The translations under genes were made by a program, and so were the position numbers. From NCBI RefSeq assembly GCF_026212465.1, contig NC_080053.1, positions 7,566,337 to 7,630,336 of the forward strand: a stretch of DNA of 64,000 bases. The letters are read 5' to 3'. The DNA is from Amaranthus tricolor (lineage: Eukaryota > Streptophyta > Magnoliopsida > Caryophyllales > Amaranthaceae). Positions 20,401 to 31,157 of the stretch are shown piece after piece. The notes beneath the pieces are model-generated. The model had not been told where the DNA came from. It searched no databases and saw nothing but the letters and a program-made list of their open reading frames with translations. The stretch's first letter is position 1. Every line of letters starts with the position of its first letter.

Positions 20401-21813
20401 AGTTTAAGTCCTTGGTTAACTGACTAACCAACAATAATTTATAAGACAAGCTAGGAATGAACAAGCAATTTTTAAGATGAAGAGAAGGGGAGATATTGAC
20501 TGGACCAGCTTGGTCAACTAGTACAAATTCCTCATTGGCAGTTTGGATGTGGGTTCGGTTAGAAGGATGGGTGAATAAAAAATCACGGGGGTCAAAGGTC
20601 ATTGTATCCGTTGCCCCGCAGTCAAATATCCATTGAGAGTTACGTTTATGGCTAAGGAGACTTGTGGGGATTTTAGGCTTTAAATATGGCTTGGGCTTAA
20701 GGGTTTTGGGCTTTGGGTGTAGGGTTGCTTGGTTATAAATAGGGGGAGTATTGATGTCTCCCTCCCCCTCCCAGACGGCTCGACTTTCTCTCTCTTCCTC
20801 CTCTTTTTGTTTTTCACCATTGTTGTCCATTCCTTCTGTAGCTACTGTTTGTCCTTCCCCTTTGTACCAGTCACCTCCTTTACCTGAATCGCTCCATGAT
20901 GTATCGGGTTGGTCGGCAGTAGTTAGGTGGGCCTTGCCGCCGGTCCGGCTTGCCGGTGCCTTGGTGTCGGTCCTCCGTTTCTGTAGATCGTCCCACCACT
21001 CAGGGTATCCCACAATCTTGAAGCATCATTCCTTTGTATGCCTTGAACCACCACAGTGGGTACATCGGAGTTTTCTCCGGTCATCTTCTTCTCGGCTTTT
21101 CTGGAAGGTTTTGTTTTTTGTGGCCAAGCCTGATCCAATCTCTGAGGGATTTGTTCCCAGTGATGAGAGGCCGGTCATAATCCTCCGGCGTGCAATTTCC
21201 CCTCTGTAGCATAGGCCGTCTCCACCGTCGGTAAGGGTTCACAGTTGAGAATTTCTCTCCTTTCTTTGTCAAGACTATCATGAATCTCAGTGAGGAATCG
21301 GTAAAGTCTCTGTTTCTGTATGTATCTATTGAACTCTGTTATGTCCTGTGAGCATGTCATTGGGTTTGGCATTCGCCGGTCAATCTCTTTCCACAGCATG
21401 TTAAGTTTACCATAATAAACTTTTATAGTGTCAGTATCTTGTTTCATTGTCACTGCCTTGGAACTAAGATCAAAGATTTGAAGTTCATCCTTTCCACATC
21501 TCAAAAGGCTTTCGATTCCTAGCCATAGACTTTGTGCTGTCGTATAGCCCAGGAACTGATTGACAATCTCTCCATCTATATTCTCAATTATCCATGATAT
21601 GACCATGACATCTCTTTGTTCCCACTGAACGTAATTGGGGTCTGATGGTGGTGGAGGGGCGGCAGTGATGTGGCTGAGCCGCCCTCGACCTCCAATGGCT
21701 ACGTGCATTAGTTTGCACCATTTTGTGTAATTATGATATGTAATTTTCTTTGAAATTTTGACAAAGGTTGGGTTTGTTGTTTGGTTATTTGTTTTGTTGA
21801 GTTTTTGAAACAT
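17447..21813 (-). pseudogene. Copia gag-pol, recently inactivated (frameshift plus in-frame stops)
   Basis: Gag opens at 21,813 and reads well to about 21,205, where a small indel shifts the frame before the zinc knuckle. The knuckle (CTHCGGSRHT) contains an in-frame stop at 21,026-21,028. Protease (DCGATDTM), integrase (HRRLGH, CETC, DNGGEY, AERKNR) and the start of reverse transcriptase are intact from 21,013 down to a TGA at 18,644-18,646, where the array element has Trp. The same frame resumes directly after it and carries reverse transcriptase with YFDD instead of YVDD, then RNase H, to another premature TGA at 17,447-17,449 just before the normal C-terminus. About four lesions in ~4.4 kb indicate recent death. 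Confidence 0.92.
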
Positions 21814-21937
21814 CTAAAACATCTGTTCCAACTGTTCCATGGACATTAGGGTATTTTGTGTTTGTTCTTCTGAAAAATCGGCCATTTGCATGTAAGATAC
21901 GGTAGATGATGAGACCTTCCCGGATCTAAACCCTAAG

Positions 21938-21949
21938 GCTCTGATATCA
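21938..21949 (-). other. Primer-binding site
   Basis: Minus strand TGATATCAGAGC, one base different from the usual TGGTATCAGAGC, immediately next to the 5' LTR. Confidence 0.85.
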
Positions 21950-22117
21950 TGAAGATTTGAAAATATTGGAATTATGTTTATGAAAGATTACAGTTTCTTA
22001 TTTTTCATTAAGGAGAACTTCTTCTTTCATATACATGTGCACTATTCTAATTTAGGAAAATATTTACATGAATAACTGTCTAATATACTAAATAACTGCA
22101 TAAAGTCTTCTTTCCCA
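21950..22117 (-). repeat. 5' LTR of the copia element (168 bp)
   Basis: Matches the LTR at 17,229-17,408 apart from small indels, and is followed by the TATAT duplication. Confidence 0.9.
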
Positions 22118-22511
22118 TATATACGGCATTGTCATTTTCTTCTATGTCGTTATGCTCGACATAAATTAAAGTCATCTTGATAAATTACTCAAATATTGTA
22201 AATTCTAAAAGATTATCATAAAGGCTTATTCTTCTAAATATCTTACAATCAAACAACTGGATGATATCTTTTAAATAAAAACATCGGTTAAAAAAGTCGA
22301 GAAAAAGCTAATAATTTAAGTTTTTAGTTAATTAAATAGTTCATTGATATAGAATTAAAAGGTTTGTTGATGTAGTATTAGCGTCTCATTTGATTGTTGG
22401 TATTGATCAATGATAACGAGAATGACTTGTAGTGTTAATTTTTATGAAATGTATCATGTTATTTATGGTAATGAAACTAGCTTTAATCATTCATGTTTTA
22501 TTTCACATCCA

Positions 22512-22512
<1 letters not shown>

Positions 22513-22557
<45 letters not shown>

Positions 22558-22577
22558 TTCATAATAATAATAATAAC

Positions 22578-22612
<35 letters not shown>
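22513..22612. repeat. (AAT)n microsatellite
   Basis: About 33 trinucleotide units AAT/ATA interrupted by TTC at 22,558 and AAC near 22,577. Open frames over it are artefacts of the repeat. Confidence 0.95.
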
Positions 22613-22619
<7 letters not shown>

Positions 22620-23384
22620 AATAAGTAATTAATAGGAATAATACCTAAAATAATCCAATTTAATCATGATTTGCTTATAATAATCCCAGTTATTAATTAA
22701 CCATGAATAATCCCAACTTTAAGGGGTATTTTCCTAGAGTAAACCCGGTGAACGGATAACTTGTTATAGAAAATTCCGGAAGTCTTATAATGAGACCGTC
22801 TCACCGTGAGATGTGCCTATATAAAAAATCCACAACTATAATTTAAAAATAATTTAAATAAACTTAAATTTTAATTAATTGGCATTAATTCTGGAGAAAA
22901 CCAACACACCCAGCTAAAAAAAACAGTTTCTTTTATTCAACCATCATTATTCATTCATTCTGGCAGTTACTAGTGATGTAGAGATGAACATTTTCTGATA
23001 ACTACCCATTAACTTCAAAGAACAATCTACTTCAACATTGAAACTTTGTGGAAACAATTTTTTTATTCAACTTATTACTTGCATTTGGCGAAGCAAATTC
23101 AACATTATCAAACATAATGGATGAATTAATGAAAGAATTAATGCAAGAATATGATATGTTTACCAATGAATCATCAACACAAAACGAAGAATGTAATGAA
23201 ATAGTTTCAAATTCGATGTATTGTGCACAGGACAAAAAGATCAACAACAAGAAGGTATTTTAATTTGTAAACATGTTAATATTCACGTTATTATACATAC
23301 TGTTTAGAACCGGAATTTGATTAAAACTTGTTTACGTTCGCTGAGACAGTCTCTCTGTTTCGAATTCTGATGTATTGTGCACAG
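22613..23384. other. Intergenic DNA, possible decayed repeat
   Basis: AT-rich with recurring AATAATCC phrases at 22,635-22,715. The 25-bp phrase GATGTATTGTGCACAGGACA and following A-run appears twice (about 23,215 and 23,370). No recognised gene apart from the doubtful small frame at 23,048-23,263. Confidence 0.4.
23048..23263 (+). CDS. Doubtful 71-aa ORF
   Basis: Encodes a short hydrophobic N-terminus (METIFLFNLLLAFGEA) followed by an acidic, Asn/Glu-rich helix-like segment and a basic end. It could be a small secreted peptide or the first exon of a lost gene (AAG/GTATTTT near its end resembles a donor). No family recognised, and it may be chance. Confidence 0.2.
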   Translation: METIFLFNLLLAFGEANSTLSNIMDELMKELMQEYDMFTNESSTQNEECNEIVSNSMYCAQDKKINNKKVF

Positions 23385-23760
23385 GACAAAAAAAATATGA
23401 TATGATTACTAACCTTAAAGTAATCACTTATGATGTTGAAATGATGACTCACTTAGTTTAAATGATGAGCTACTGCTTTTAAGTAATCTTTTAAGGTTGG
23501 GATAACCTTAAAGTGATTAATCGTATCCTTATCGTGAAGACTTATGATGTTTAAATGACCATCTACATAGTTAAAATTATGACCTACTGCATCTAATTAC
23601 TCATTTAAGGTTGTATGTAATGACGTTAATGTGATTACATGCGATGACTAAGTTGATAAAATAATGACTTAAATAGGTAATGTGATGACCTACTGCTTCT
23701 TGATACTTATTTTTATGTTATATGTGATGACCTTTAATTAATTAATTGTGGCCTTAAAGT
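23385..23760. repeat. Degenerate ~90-bp repeat region
   Basis: Diverged repeats built on the phrases TGATGACCTACTGC, AATTACTCATTTAAGGTTG and CTTATGATGTTTAAATGA. The same phrases return at 25,957-26,060 on the far side of the element at 24,204-25,956, so that element and the ~440 bp before it interrupt an older repeat tract. Confidence 0.6.
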
Positions 23761-24203
23761 GTTAATTTTATAATGTTAAAGTGATTGTAAGTTGAAAAGT
23801 ACTGTAAAATCAGAAAACAAGATAAAATGTGGGTCAATTTACTTAATGTATATAAGACGCTGTGACGTGTTAGGAATACTGTCCTAGAAGCAAAATTCGC
23901 CCTGACTATGGTGCAATCGGAATTGGCGTTGCCTCTAAGATTTAACACAGCGATCTCTCTTAATGCGCACTCAATAAGAGAGATTAGAAACTCACAATAT
24001 GCTCAGAACAGTTTTTAGGAAAACAGAAGATTACAAAAAAGAAGAGGAAGAAAGTGTTTTTCTCTGAATATCAAAAACCACGAAAACCAGCAATTTAAAG
24101 AAAAAGAAGCTATAACTGCAGGAGGAAATCAAGCCACGAATTAAAGTCGTGGAGGAAATCAAACGGCAGTTACAAGACGACCTGAATTATCCAGTTTGGA
24201 AAT

Positions 24204-25956
24204 TAGGGGTGTTCAAAAATATCCAGTTTGAAAAACACGACATGAATTATCTAGTATCCGGTTTTAAATACCGGGTTATTTATCCGGTTAACAAAATTCG
24301 GATGATCCGAACCGAGAACCCGGTTTAAATACCGTGTATTCGAGTCGGATATGGATCATTCTTTACGAAAATCCGGATACCTGATATCTGATTTTTAAAA
24401 TTTTTTTAACTTCCTTGGAAAACCTAATGGGCCATTAATTGTTAGCCATCTAACTCTAATAGTACTCATGCGCCGTCACTACTCTGTGAGTAGTATTCCC
24501 CTTCTTCTTTCTCAAGACTTTTGAAACTAAGGCTCCAACTCTCCATTCCTCAACACTTCTTTTTCCTGTAATATTTCACACTCCTTCTTCAACTGGGTAA
24601 GGTTGACAGTCCACGACTCTAGGGCCATCGACACTCGACAGTCCACGAATCTACAGCCAAAGATCTTCAACTGGGTATCCGGATATTAAAAAAAGAAAAA
24701 ATTAATGTTTGCCATAGTAAAGGATTAAAATAAGAATTTAGGAAGAAAGAAAAGATATGAAGATAGATCTGAGAAAGACAAACAAAAAGCAAGTTAAAGA
24801 GATCTGAAGAGTGAAGACCGTTGATTAACGGAGAATGAATATAAGATTAGATGAGGGTAAAGACAAACAAGGAAGAAAGAGAAAGATGATGGTGCGCCAC
24901 TCATATTTGTTTTTAAATAAAAATATTATACAACCGCTTTTTCCGGTTTATTTTTTCAAATTATTTTAATTAATTAATGTTGTTGAAATGGTACGCTGTA
25001 TACCACTGATTTTTTTCCATTGTTATTCTAAAAATTGATTTTGTATTTATTGTAAATTTTCTAAAAATAATAACCTACTAATCGGGTACCCGGAATCCGG
25101 ATACCCGGTTTAAACCGGGTCGAAAACCAGATACCCGGTTTTGTAATTTTTTTTCTTATTTCTTTTAACATTTTTTTTAATATGTAATTCAAATAATATT
25201 AAAATACTTAACTTTATAATTATATTTTATAAAATAATTTAATTTTTTTTAAATAATTTTTGGAGATTTAATTAGTTCCTCCACATTGCAAGAACCCTTC
25301 CGTCACATTGCAAAAACCCACGGCTGCCATCTCCTTCGTTCCTTCCCTCTCCTCTTCTCTTCCCTCACCTCTCTGTGAGCCGCCACAGCAACCAGGACAG
25401 TAGCCGACAGCCCTCACTCCCACTAGCAGTAGCCGACGCACCTTCCTCCTCCCTCCTGGAAGCAGCAGCAGCTGCGATTTCTCCCCCCTAAACATCAACT
25501 TCTGCTGTTTCGTACACTCCAACAGCAGCTACGGCTGCCTGCACCGCTACCTACGCCACCGCAGTGCCTTGGCCCTCCTACGCCACCACCACTCCATTTC
25601 TAGTTTCCTTATTGTAAGCTTCTCATCTTTACTCTAAGTAATTTTCCTAGTTTCTAATTAGAATTTTATTAAGTTTATGAGTATAGTGTTGATTTTTGCC
25701 TAATGATTAGTGTATCTTTCAATTTCATTTTTGACATTTAAAAAAATAAAAAAAAAAAAAAAACTCAAACCGGATACCGGGTACTCGGTTTTTCAAAATT
25801 CGCGATCCGTAGCCGACCCGAATACCCGGTTATAAAACCGGGTACCCGACCCGAAATATCCGAATTCGGAAAACCGGGTAATTTACCCGGTTTTAAAAAT
25901 CGGAAAGCGGGTTTTTCGGATCGGGTTTTCGAAACCGGATATTTTTGAACACCCTA
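24204..25956. mobile_element. Non-autonomous inverted-repeat element rich in ACCCGGTTT motifs
   Basis: Ends are inverted repeats: TAGGGGTGTTCAAAAATATCC at the left and GGATATTTTTGAACACCCTA at the right. Both subterminal regions (24,245-24,395 and 25,080-25,135 plus 25,765-25,945) are packed with CCGG-centred motifs such as ACCCGGTTT and ATCCGGAT in both orientations. This resembles hAT-type elements, whose transposases bind repeated subterminal motifs. I did not find an 8-bp target duplication (flanks TTGGAAAT and ACTGACAT). No transposase is encoded. The interior has a Pro/Ala/Ser-coding GC-rich patch near 25,270-25,600 of unknown origin. Confidence 0.6.
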
Positions 25957-26087
25957 ACTGACATAGTTAAAGAGATAACCTACTGCGTTTTAGTAGTCAT
26001 TTTAAGGTTGTGTTTGATTACTTGTATTCTTAAAGAGATTACTTATGATGTTTAAATGCAGACTTAGGGCCTATTTTCTTCGTCTCA

Positions 26088-26275
26088 TCTGATTGGATCT
26101 GATATGAATTTACTAAGGTTTGATCTGATTTGATTTAATCTGTTCTGATCTGGTCTGATTCAGTCTGATCTTTTCTGAATCATTTTGATCTGATCTGGTC
26201 TAGTCTAGTCTGATCTAGTCTGGTCTTATCTGATCTGGTCTGATCTGATTTGATTTGGTTTCATTAAGTTTGTTA
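26088..26275. repeat. Degenerate TCTGATCTGGTC repeat
   Basis: Runs of 5- to 6-base units TGATC/TGGTC/TAGTC, a decayed simple satellite. Confidence 0.85.
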
Positions 26276-26317
26276 TTGTAATTTTTTTATTAATGATAAA
26301 TAATAGTAGTTAAGGTA

Positions 26318-26328
26318 TTATTATTATT

Positions 26329-26420
<92 letters not shown>
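26318..26420. repeat. (TTA)n(TTG)n(TTA)n microsatellite, left part
   Basis: Trinucleotide array interrupted at 26,421 by the Pack-MULE and continued at 27,667-27,730. The Leu-rich frame through it is an artefact. Confidence 0.9.
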
Positions 26421-26422
<2 letters not shown>

Positions 26423-27666
26423 GGGATATTATCAATGGTATCCTTAAACTATAGCAAAATATCAATGGTACTCCAGTTAATTTCAATGGTACCCCCCAAG
26501 TATATGTTAATTACAACCGTGACAATATTAATGATTTTTCCGTTAAATACCCGTTAAATTTTGAATTTAACCTAACTATGATTAGTTTCTTCTTCTGCCC
26601 TTTTCCCTTTCCTCTTCCTGCTCAACTTCCATGGCTGCTTCATCTCAAGCCCGACAATGGTCAACCCGACAACCCGGAAAAATATATCCGCAAATCCGTT
26701 AAGGGTTATTTATGTAAATTAAAATCCTTTTAACGAAGAATAAAATTTCTTTAAGAAAGAAAATGAAAGTGAAAATGAAGAGATAGAAAAGTAAAATCGA
26801 ATCTCCATTGCCATCCTTTTTAGAAAAATTTGAGCGAGGACATTTCTACACAAAATTCAGCATTATCTGGATTTTGTTATTTTCTTCTGGTAATTTCTTA
26901 CACCACATTTCTTAATCATGAATTATGATAATTATTTTGTTATTTTCTCATTTTCATTAATTTTTTTAAAATTTTTATTTGAATTATCGCTTTCGGGTAA
27001 TTTGTATTTTTTCTATTTAACTAAATGTTTAAAGTGTTAGATCTTGTCCTGATTAATTATATTGAATTTGATTGATTTACAGGGGATTTATAAGCAATTA
27101 TAGGGATTGATTTACACAAAATTCAGCACTGTATTTGTTTGGTTACACATACAGGGATGAATACTGAGATTGGTAAAGTACACTCGCAGATTCAAGAAGC
27201 TGCAGAAAACGAGGAGGTTACTCCTTTAAAGAAGAAGTTGAATGAATTTGGTGAAGCTTTGACCGCAATAATTGGTGTTTCTCTTTTGGAACATCATTGT
27301 GTTTCTCCTTCTCCTGGTTCAGCCTTTTTTAAGCTTTTATTTCTGTCTAAATTTAATTCATGCCGTCAACAATGTTTTCTCCGGCGACAAAAAATCAATT
27401 CGCTCTTTCTGCATATACGAATTGATCATTGTCGAGCTTGAGATGAAGCAGCTATGGAAGGAGAGCAGGAAGAGGAAAGGGAAGAGGGAAGAAGAAGAAA
27501 CTAAACACGGTTAGGTTAAATTCAAAATTTAACGGACATTTAACGGAAAAATCATTAATAGTGTCACGGTTGTAATTAGCATATACTTGGGGGGTACCAT
27601 TGAAATTAATTGGGGTACCATTGATATTTTGCTATAGTACAGGGGTACCATTGATAATATCCCTTA
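26421..27666. mobile_element. Pack-MULE: long-TIR Mutator-like element with captured gene fragment
   Basis: Terminal inverted repeats of about 245 bp (26,421-26,666 and 27,421-27,666) start GGGATATTATCAATGGTA and include ATTTTGCTATAG, the ACCGTGAC region and a CTTCTTC/CCTTTCC/CTTCCTGCTC stretch that continues inward as ATGGCTGCTTCATCTCAAG. No transposase is present. The roughly 750-bp centre carries a piece of a Ca2+-ATPase gene. Long TIRs, no transposase and a host gene piece define a Pack-MULE. It sits in a TTA microsatellite, so the expected 9-11-bp target duplication cannot be told from the array. Confidence 0.85.
27130..27276 (+). pseudogene. Captured fragment of ER-type (P2A) Ca2+-ATPase gene
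   Basis: The frame reads [17 protein letters not shown], then [20 protein letters not shown], then ALTAIIG. This is the segment of plant ECA-type/SERCA-like Ca2+-ATPases between the actuator domain and the third membrane helix; the [14 protein letters not shown] and [12 protein letters not shown] strings are diagnostic of that family as I know it. The similarity ends at about 27,276, after which the frame is unrelated. Upstream, TTGATTTACAG (about 27,082) looks like a retained intron end. The fragment lacks the phosphorylation site and cannot pump Ca2+. Confidence 0.85.
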
Positions 27667-27669
27667 TTA

Positions 27670-27730
<61 letters not shown>
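27667..27730. repeat. (ATT)n microsatellite, right part
   Basis: Continuation of the trinucleotide array of 26,318-26,420, ending where copia integrase sequence begins. Confidence 0.9.
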
Positions 27731-27731
<1 letters not shown>

Positions 27732-28860
27732 GTTTTTCCATGAACATGGCATGCTTCATCAAACAACTTTTCCTGACACTCCACAACAAAATGGGGTTCC
27801 CAAAAGAAAGAACCGAACCTTACTTTAGATATCACGTGCCCTTATATTTTAATCTTATGTCCTTGCTTAATACTGGTCTGAGGCTATTGCTACTTCCAAT
27901 TATCTAACTAATCGCCTACCCACCAAATCTCTTCAGTTTCGAACCTCTCTTCCTACTTTAGGAACCTTTTGTACGATCCCTTCTTCTCACTCTCTTTCTT
28001 CTCGTATTTTTGGGTGTGTGGTTTATGTTCACCTTCCGAAACGAGATAGGTCCAAATTAGACCTCGACCTGCTAAGTGTATCTTTCTTGGGTATGGTGTG
28101 ATTCAGAAGGATTACCATTGCTATGACCCCCCTCTGAACAAATTATACACAACCATGGATCGTGACTTCTTTGAACATTCTTACTCTTTCACCCAGCCTA
28201 GACAGGAGGAGAGTGTTAGTGATGAACTAAGCAGGCTTATCTATCCTTTGGCAAATGGTCGAGACCCAACAGAGCAAGTAGGTATCACTATAGATATTTT
28301 CACTGAAACTACAGTTCCACCATCTCCTCAGTCCACTCCAGTCCTTGAGTATCCTAGTAAACAAGAGGAAATAACTGATCCTTCAATTGATGATGCTAAC
28401 AATAATGTGCCTAGTGATAATGTTCCCAGGAGATATGAGTTACCCCCACGGAGTGCACGGGGTGTCCCTCCAAATAGATATGATCGGAGTTTGAATCTCA
28501 GAGATCCTGGTGTCCCATTAAGCAAATGAACAGTGACTAGTTATCTTAGACAACGATTGCCTTCAATGCCTTTCTCTACTCTAGTGTTCTACCGAAAACC
28601 ACATAAGAGGCTCTCCGTGATCCAAAATGGAAGAAAGCCATGGAAGAAGAAATCTCAACTCTTAAGAAGAATGAAACATAGGAACTGTGCACTTTTCTAA
28701 AGGGAAAGAAGATAGTAGGGTGCAAATGGGTGTTTTCGGTTAAATATCATGCAGATGGAACCATTAAAAGATACTAAGCTCGTTTTTTTGCTAAAGGCTA
28801 TACTCAAACCTATGGAATGGATTATTCTGAAACCTTTTCTCTAGTAGCCAAAATCAACAC
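27731..28860 (+). pseudogene. Copia relic, left part (integrase to reverse transcriptase)
   Basis: Begins inside integrase (GMLHQTTFPDTPQQNG, then KRKNRTL) with stops in place of several codons. It continues through YLTNRLPTKSLQF, the linker (open frame 28,098-28,529 with CYDPPLNKLYTTMDRDFFEH) and the first reverse-transcriptase motifs (KIVGCKWVFSVKYHADGT). It stops at 28,860, where the Athila-like insertion begins. Closest in the window to the copia element at 17,229-22,117. The 5' LTR, gag and protease are missing; the left end abuts the TTA microsatellite. Confidence 0.85.
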
Positions 28861-28863
28861 AGA

Positions 28864-30220
28864 TGCGCTCGTTTTAGAGCACATTTATCTCCTTATTGTA
28901 GTGTCGAGTCTTGTGATTTAGAATGATTTTTACACACTTTACGCATGATTTTACATTGTTCTATGTCTCCACGGCATGCTTTCCAAGCCCTACTCAAAGT
29001 CCCCGCAAAGTCCAGAAGCCATCTAACACTTCGAAGATTCGATTGGGCCAAAGAAAGCAAGGATTTGACCGAATCCCATCACCATTCGGTCGAATGGTGT
29101 AAGATTCGGGTGATTAAAAGTCTAATTCAGACGAATGAAAGTCTAATTCGGGCGAATGGACATTGAACTTCAAGAAAACCTGCTCAAACTCGCTGCAAGC
29201 CACGAATGGAGCCCCATTCGGGCGAATGGACTTGCAATTCGAGCGAATGGCCCCTCCAGACAGCGTATTTCTATTTCTTCGCGAGCTAAACTTCGAGGGT
29301 TTTTAGGACTTTTACCCGTTTTGTTCTCGGGCTTATAAATACCCCCTTGTATCTGAATGAACCCTATGCCTAGTGTGGGTGCCTTTGTGCCTCACTCTAG
29401 AACATCATTCCTTTACTTGTTTTCTTAGTTTAAAACCTGAAATTAGTTTTATGTTGCTTTCTTCTTCATTCAAGCACTTCATTACTGTAAGTTTCATTCA
29501 TTTATTGCTTTCATATCTTTCTTGCTATTATTTATACTTTCCTTTAATGCTTTCTTAGTTTAGATTAAATGCTTTCTTGTTCTTCAATTCATTTAATGCT
29601 ATCTTTATTGCTTTCTTGCCTTTCATTTTATTCATGCTTTCTAGAATAAATTTATTGCTTTCTGTGTTTATTGTTTTTGGTTTTAATATGTTTGAGTAGT
29701 TTCTTTAGGGGTTTTAGATTGGAGAAACCTTAGGTTTGGTCTTGTCTTCAATATTTAGGATTAAGGTTGAGGTAGATGATGACTCTTGATAGATAATCGA
29801 TTCGAATCGTGTCCTGCCACTCCTTAGGAGACATAGGGCGATTATAGGTTTTTTGTGTGGCTTAAAGAGTCACAAACTTCCTCTCGCTATCTAGAGTGTC
29901 TTGATTGATTGTCGTTCGATCTCCATTAACCTAGCTTATATTTATTCTCAATAGATCTTCCTAGGGTGGACCTAGTATATTCCCCGCTAGTCTTTCATTC
30001 TTTAGTTGCGCTCTTCATTCTTGTCATTAGTCTAGTTCATCCACCAACCAACTTTCCATAGAACTTTTCCACATCATGTCTTTAGTCTAGCATCCCTTGT
30101 CCTTGTCGTTCGACCCCCGACTTACAATTACACTCATTGTAGTAGTATTAGGGTGATTATAAATATTGTTTGCATATCCAAGGCTTTTAGTATTAACGAC
30201 GTGCGAAAAGCCCGTTATCA
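28864..30220 (+). repeat. 5' LTR of the Athila-like element (~1.36 kb)
   Basis: Starts at TGCGCTCG (start inferred from the copia break) and ends CCCGTTATCA. It holds the promoter-like TATAAATACCCCC at 29,333-29,345. The last ~797 bp repeat at 35,003-35,803. Confidence 0.65.
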
Positions 30221-30223
30221 AAA

Positions 30224-30242
30224 TGGCGTTGTTGTTGGAAAC
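30224..30242 (+). other. Decayed tRNA-Asp-type primer-binding site
   Basis: TGGCGTTGTTGTTGGAAAC corresponds to the usual TGGCGCCGTTGCCGGGGA of Athila-type elements with C-to-T (and G-to-A) changes, four bases after the LTR. Confidence 0.6.
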
Positions 30243-30317
30243 AAGGTGGTTTGTTTAGATTTTAGTTTTGGCGTGGTTTGTGAATATCTTTTGTTTTTAA
30301 AATTTTTATTTTTCTTC

Positions 30318-30971
30318 ATGGCTTGCCATCCCTTATATCAATACAAGCATGACTCTATTTGGAGATTCTTTGTTAGATATGAGGATTTTCTCCCTTATAA
30401 GCATAGTGTTGAACAATGGAAAATTTGCCTTGACCTTTATAAGGGTTTAAATAGCGAAACTAGGGAATTAGTGGATGATGTTAAATTTAATGCATTCCTT
30501 GAACAAACCTTGATGCTTTGTTTGAATTTCTTTAAATGGTTGGCCAAGGATAACTTTAAGAAAGAATATCTCGGTTTTTCTCCCCTTAAGGTTCCACTAG
30601 CCTACCCCTTTACCGATTTCATTTATAGTGATACACCAATAGCGAATGAGTTGGAGAGAATATGGAGTGTTAACCAGTTGAAAAGGGCTTTTTAGGAGAA
30701 CCTAGGTACCCATGACCACCTTGTGTCTTTGGTGCTAGACCATGACCAAGGACTCCCTTGCTCCGTTGCTTACTCCCCCCCATCTCTTGATGATCTACTT
30801 AAGGATGAGTTTTATGATAATATATACGATTGGGAGAAGTTTTCTCTCTCGTTCCTTGTGTTAATGCACCACCCACCTGTGAGGTTCTTGTTGAGGTGTT
30901 TTATATACCTCACATTTATGAACCCCTCACATATGTGCATGATCATCCGGCTAGTGAACCCAATGACTTAG
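30318..30971 (+). pseudogene. Degenerate internal ORF of the Athila-like element
   Basis: From the ATG at 30,318 a frame runs to an in-frame TAG at 30,693-30,695 and then continues in the same frame to 30,971 (218 codons in all). It encodes FLPYKHSVEQWKICLDLYKG and later LDDLLKDEFYDNIYDWEKF. I do not recognise a catalytic domain. The position right after the primer-binding site and the Trp/Leu/Tyr-rich helical character fit a gag-like or lineage-specific ORF. Not functional as it stands. Confidence 0.45.
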
Positions 30972-31157
30972 AGGTAGACATGCCCTAGATTGAGGAGTCT
31001 CAAGTACACACCCTCACTGTGTCTTCTGTTGAGTCTCACCCTACACCTTTTAGTCATTGTGAGCTGCTCCCTATTACCCTCCACCATGTTCATCTTGATG
31101 CTTGTGATATCTTGCCAGTTGCGTCCCTCCCCCTCCCTTTGTTCGCTTTTCCTTCGG

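Larger units (their letters stand above)
17229..22117 (-). mobile_element. Complete Ty1/copia element with TATAT target duplication
   Basis: LTRs at 17,229-17,408 and 21,950-22,117 flank a gag-pol region read on the minus strand. The 5-bp direct repeat TATAT occurs at 17,224-17,228 and 22,118-22,122. The primer-binding site lies at 21,938-21,949 (minus strand TGATATCAGAGC). The polypurine region reads AACTTGAGGTGGAG. The protein is clearly related to the array element at 1-9,796 but is a separate family by LTR sequence. Confidence 0.93.

Noticed and set aside
22410..22620. Poly-Asn / poly-Ile ORFs
   Set aside because: Translation of the AAT microsatellite.
25268..25522. Minus-strand 84-aa ORF in the CCGG-rich element
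   Set aside because: Low-complexity Gly/Arg/Glu-rich reading of GC-rich DNA, no domain and no start context; could be captured sequence but not supportable as a gene.
26330..26557. Poly-Leu ORF
   Set aside because: Translation of the TTG/TTA microsatellite running into the MULE inverted repeat.
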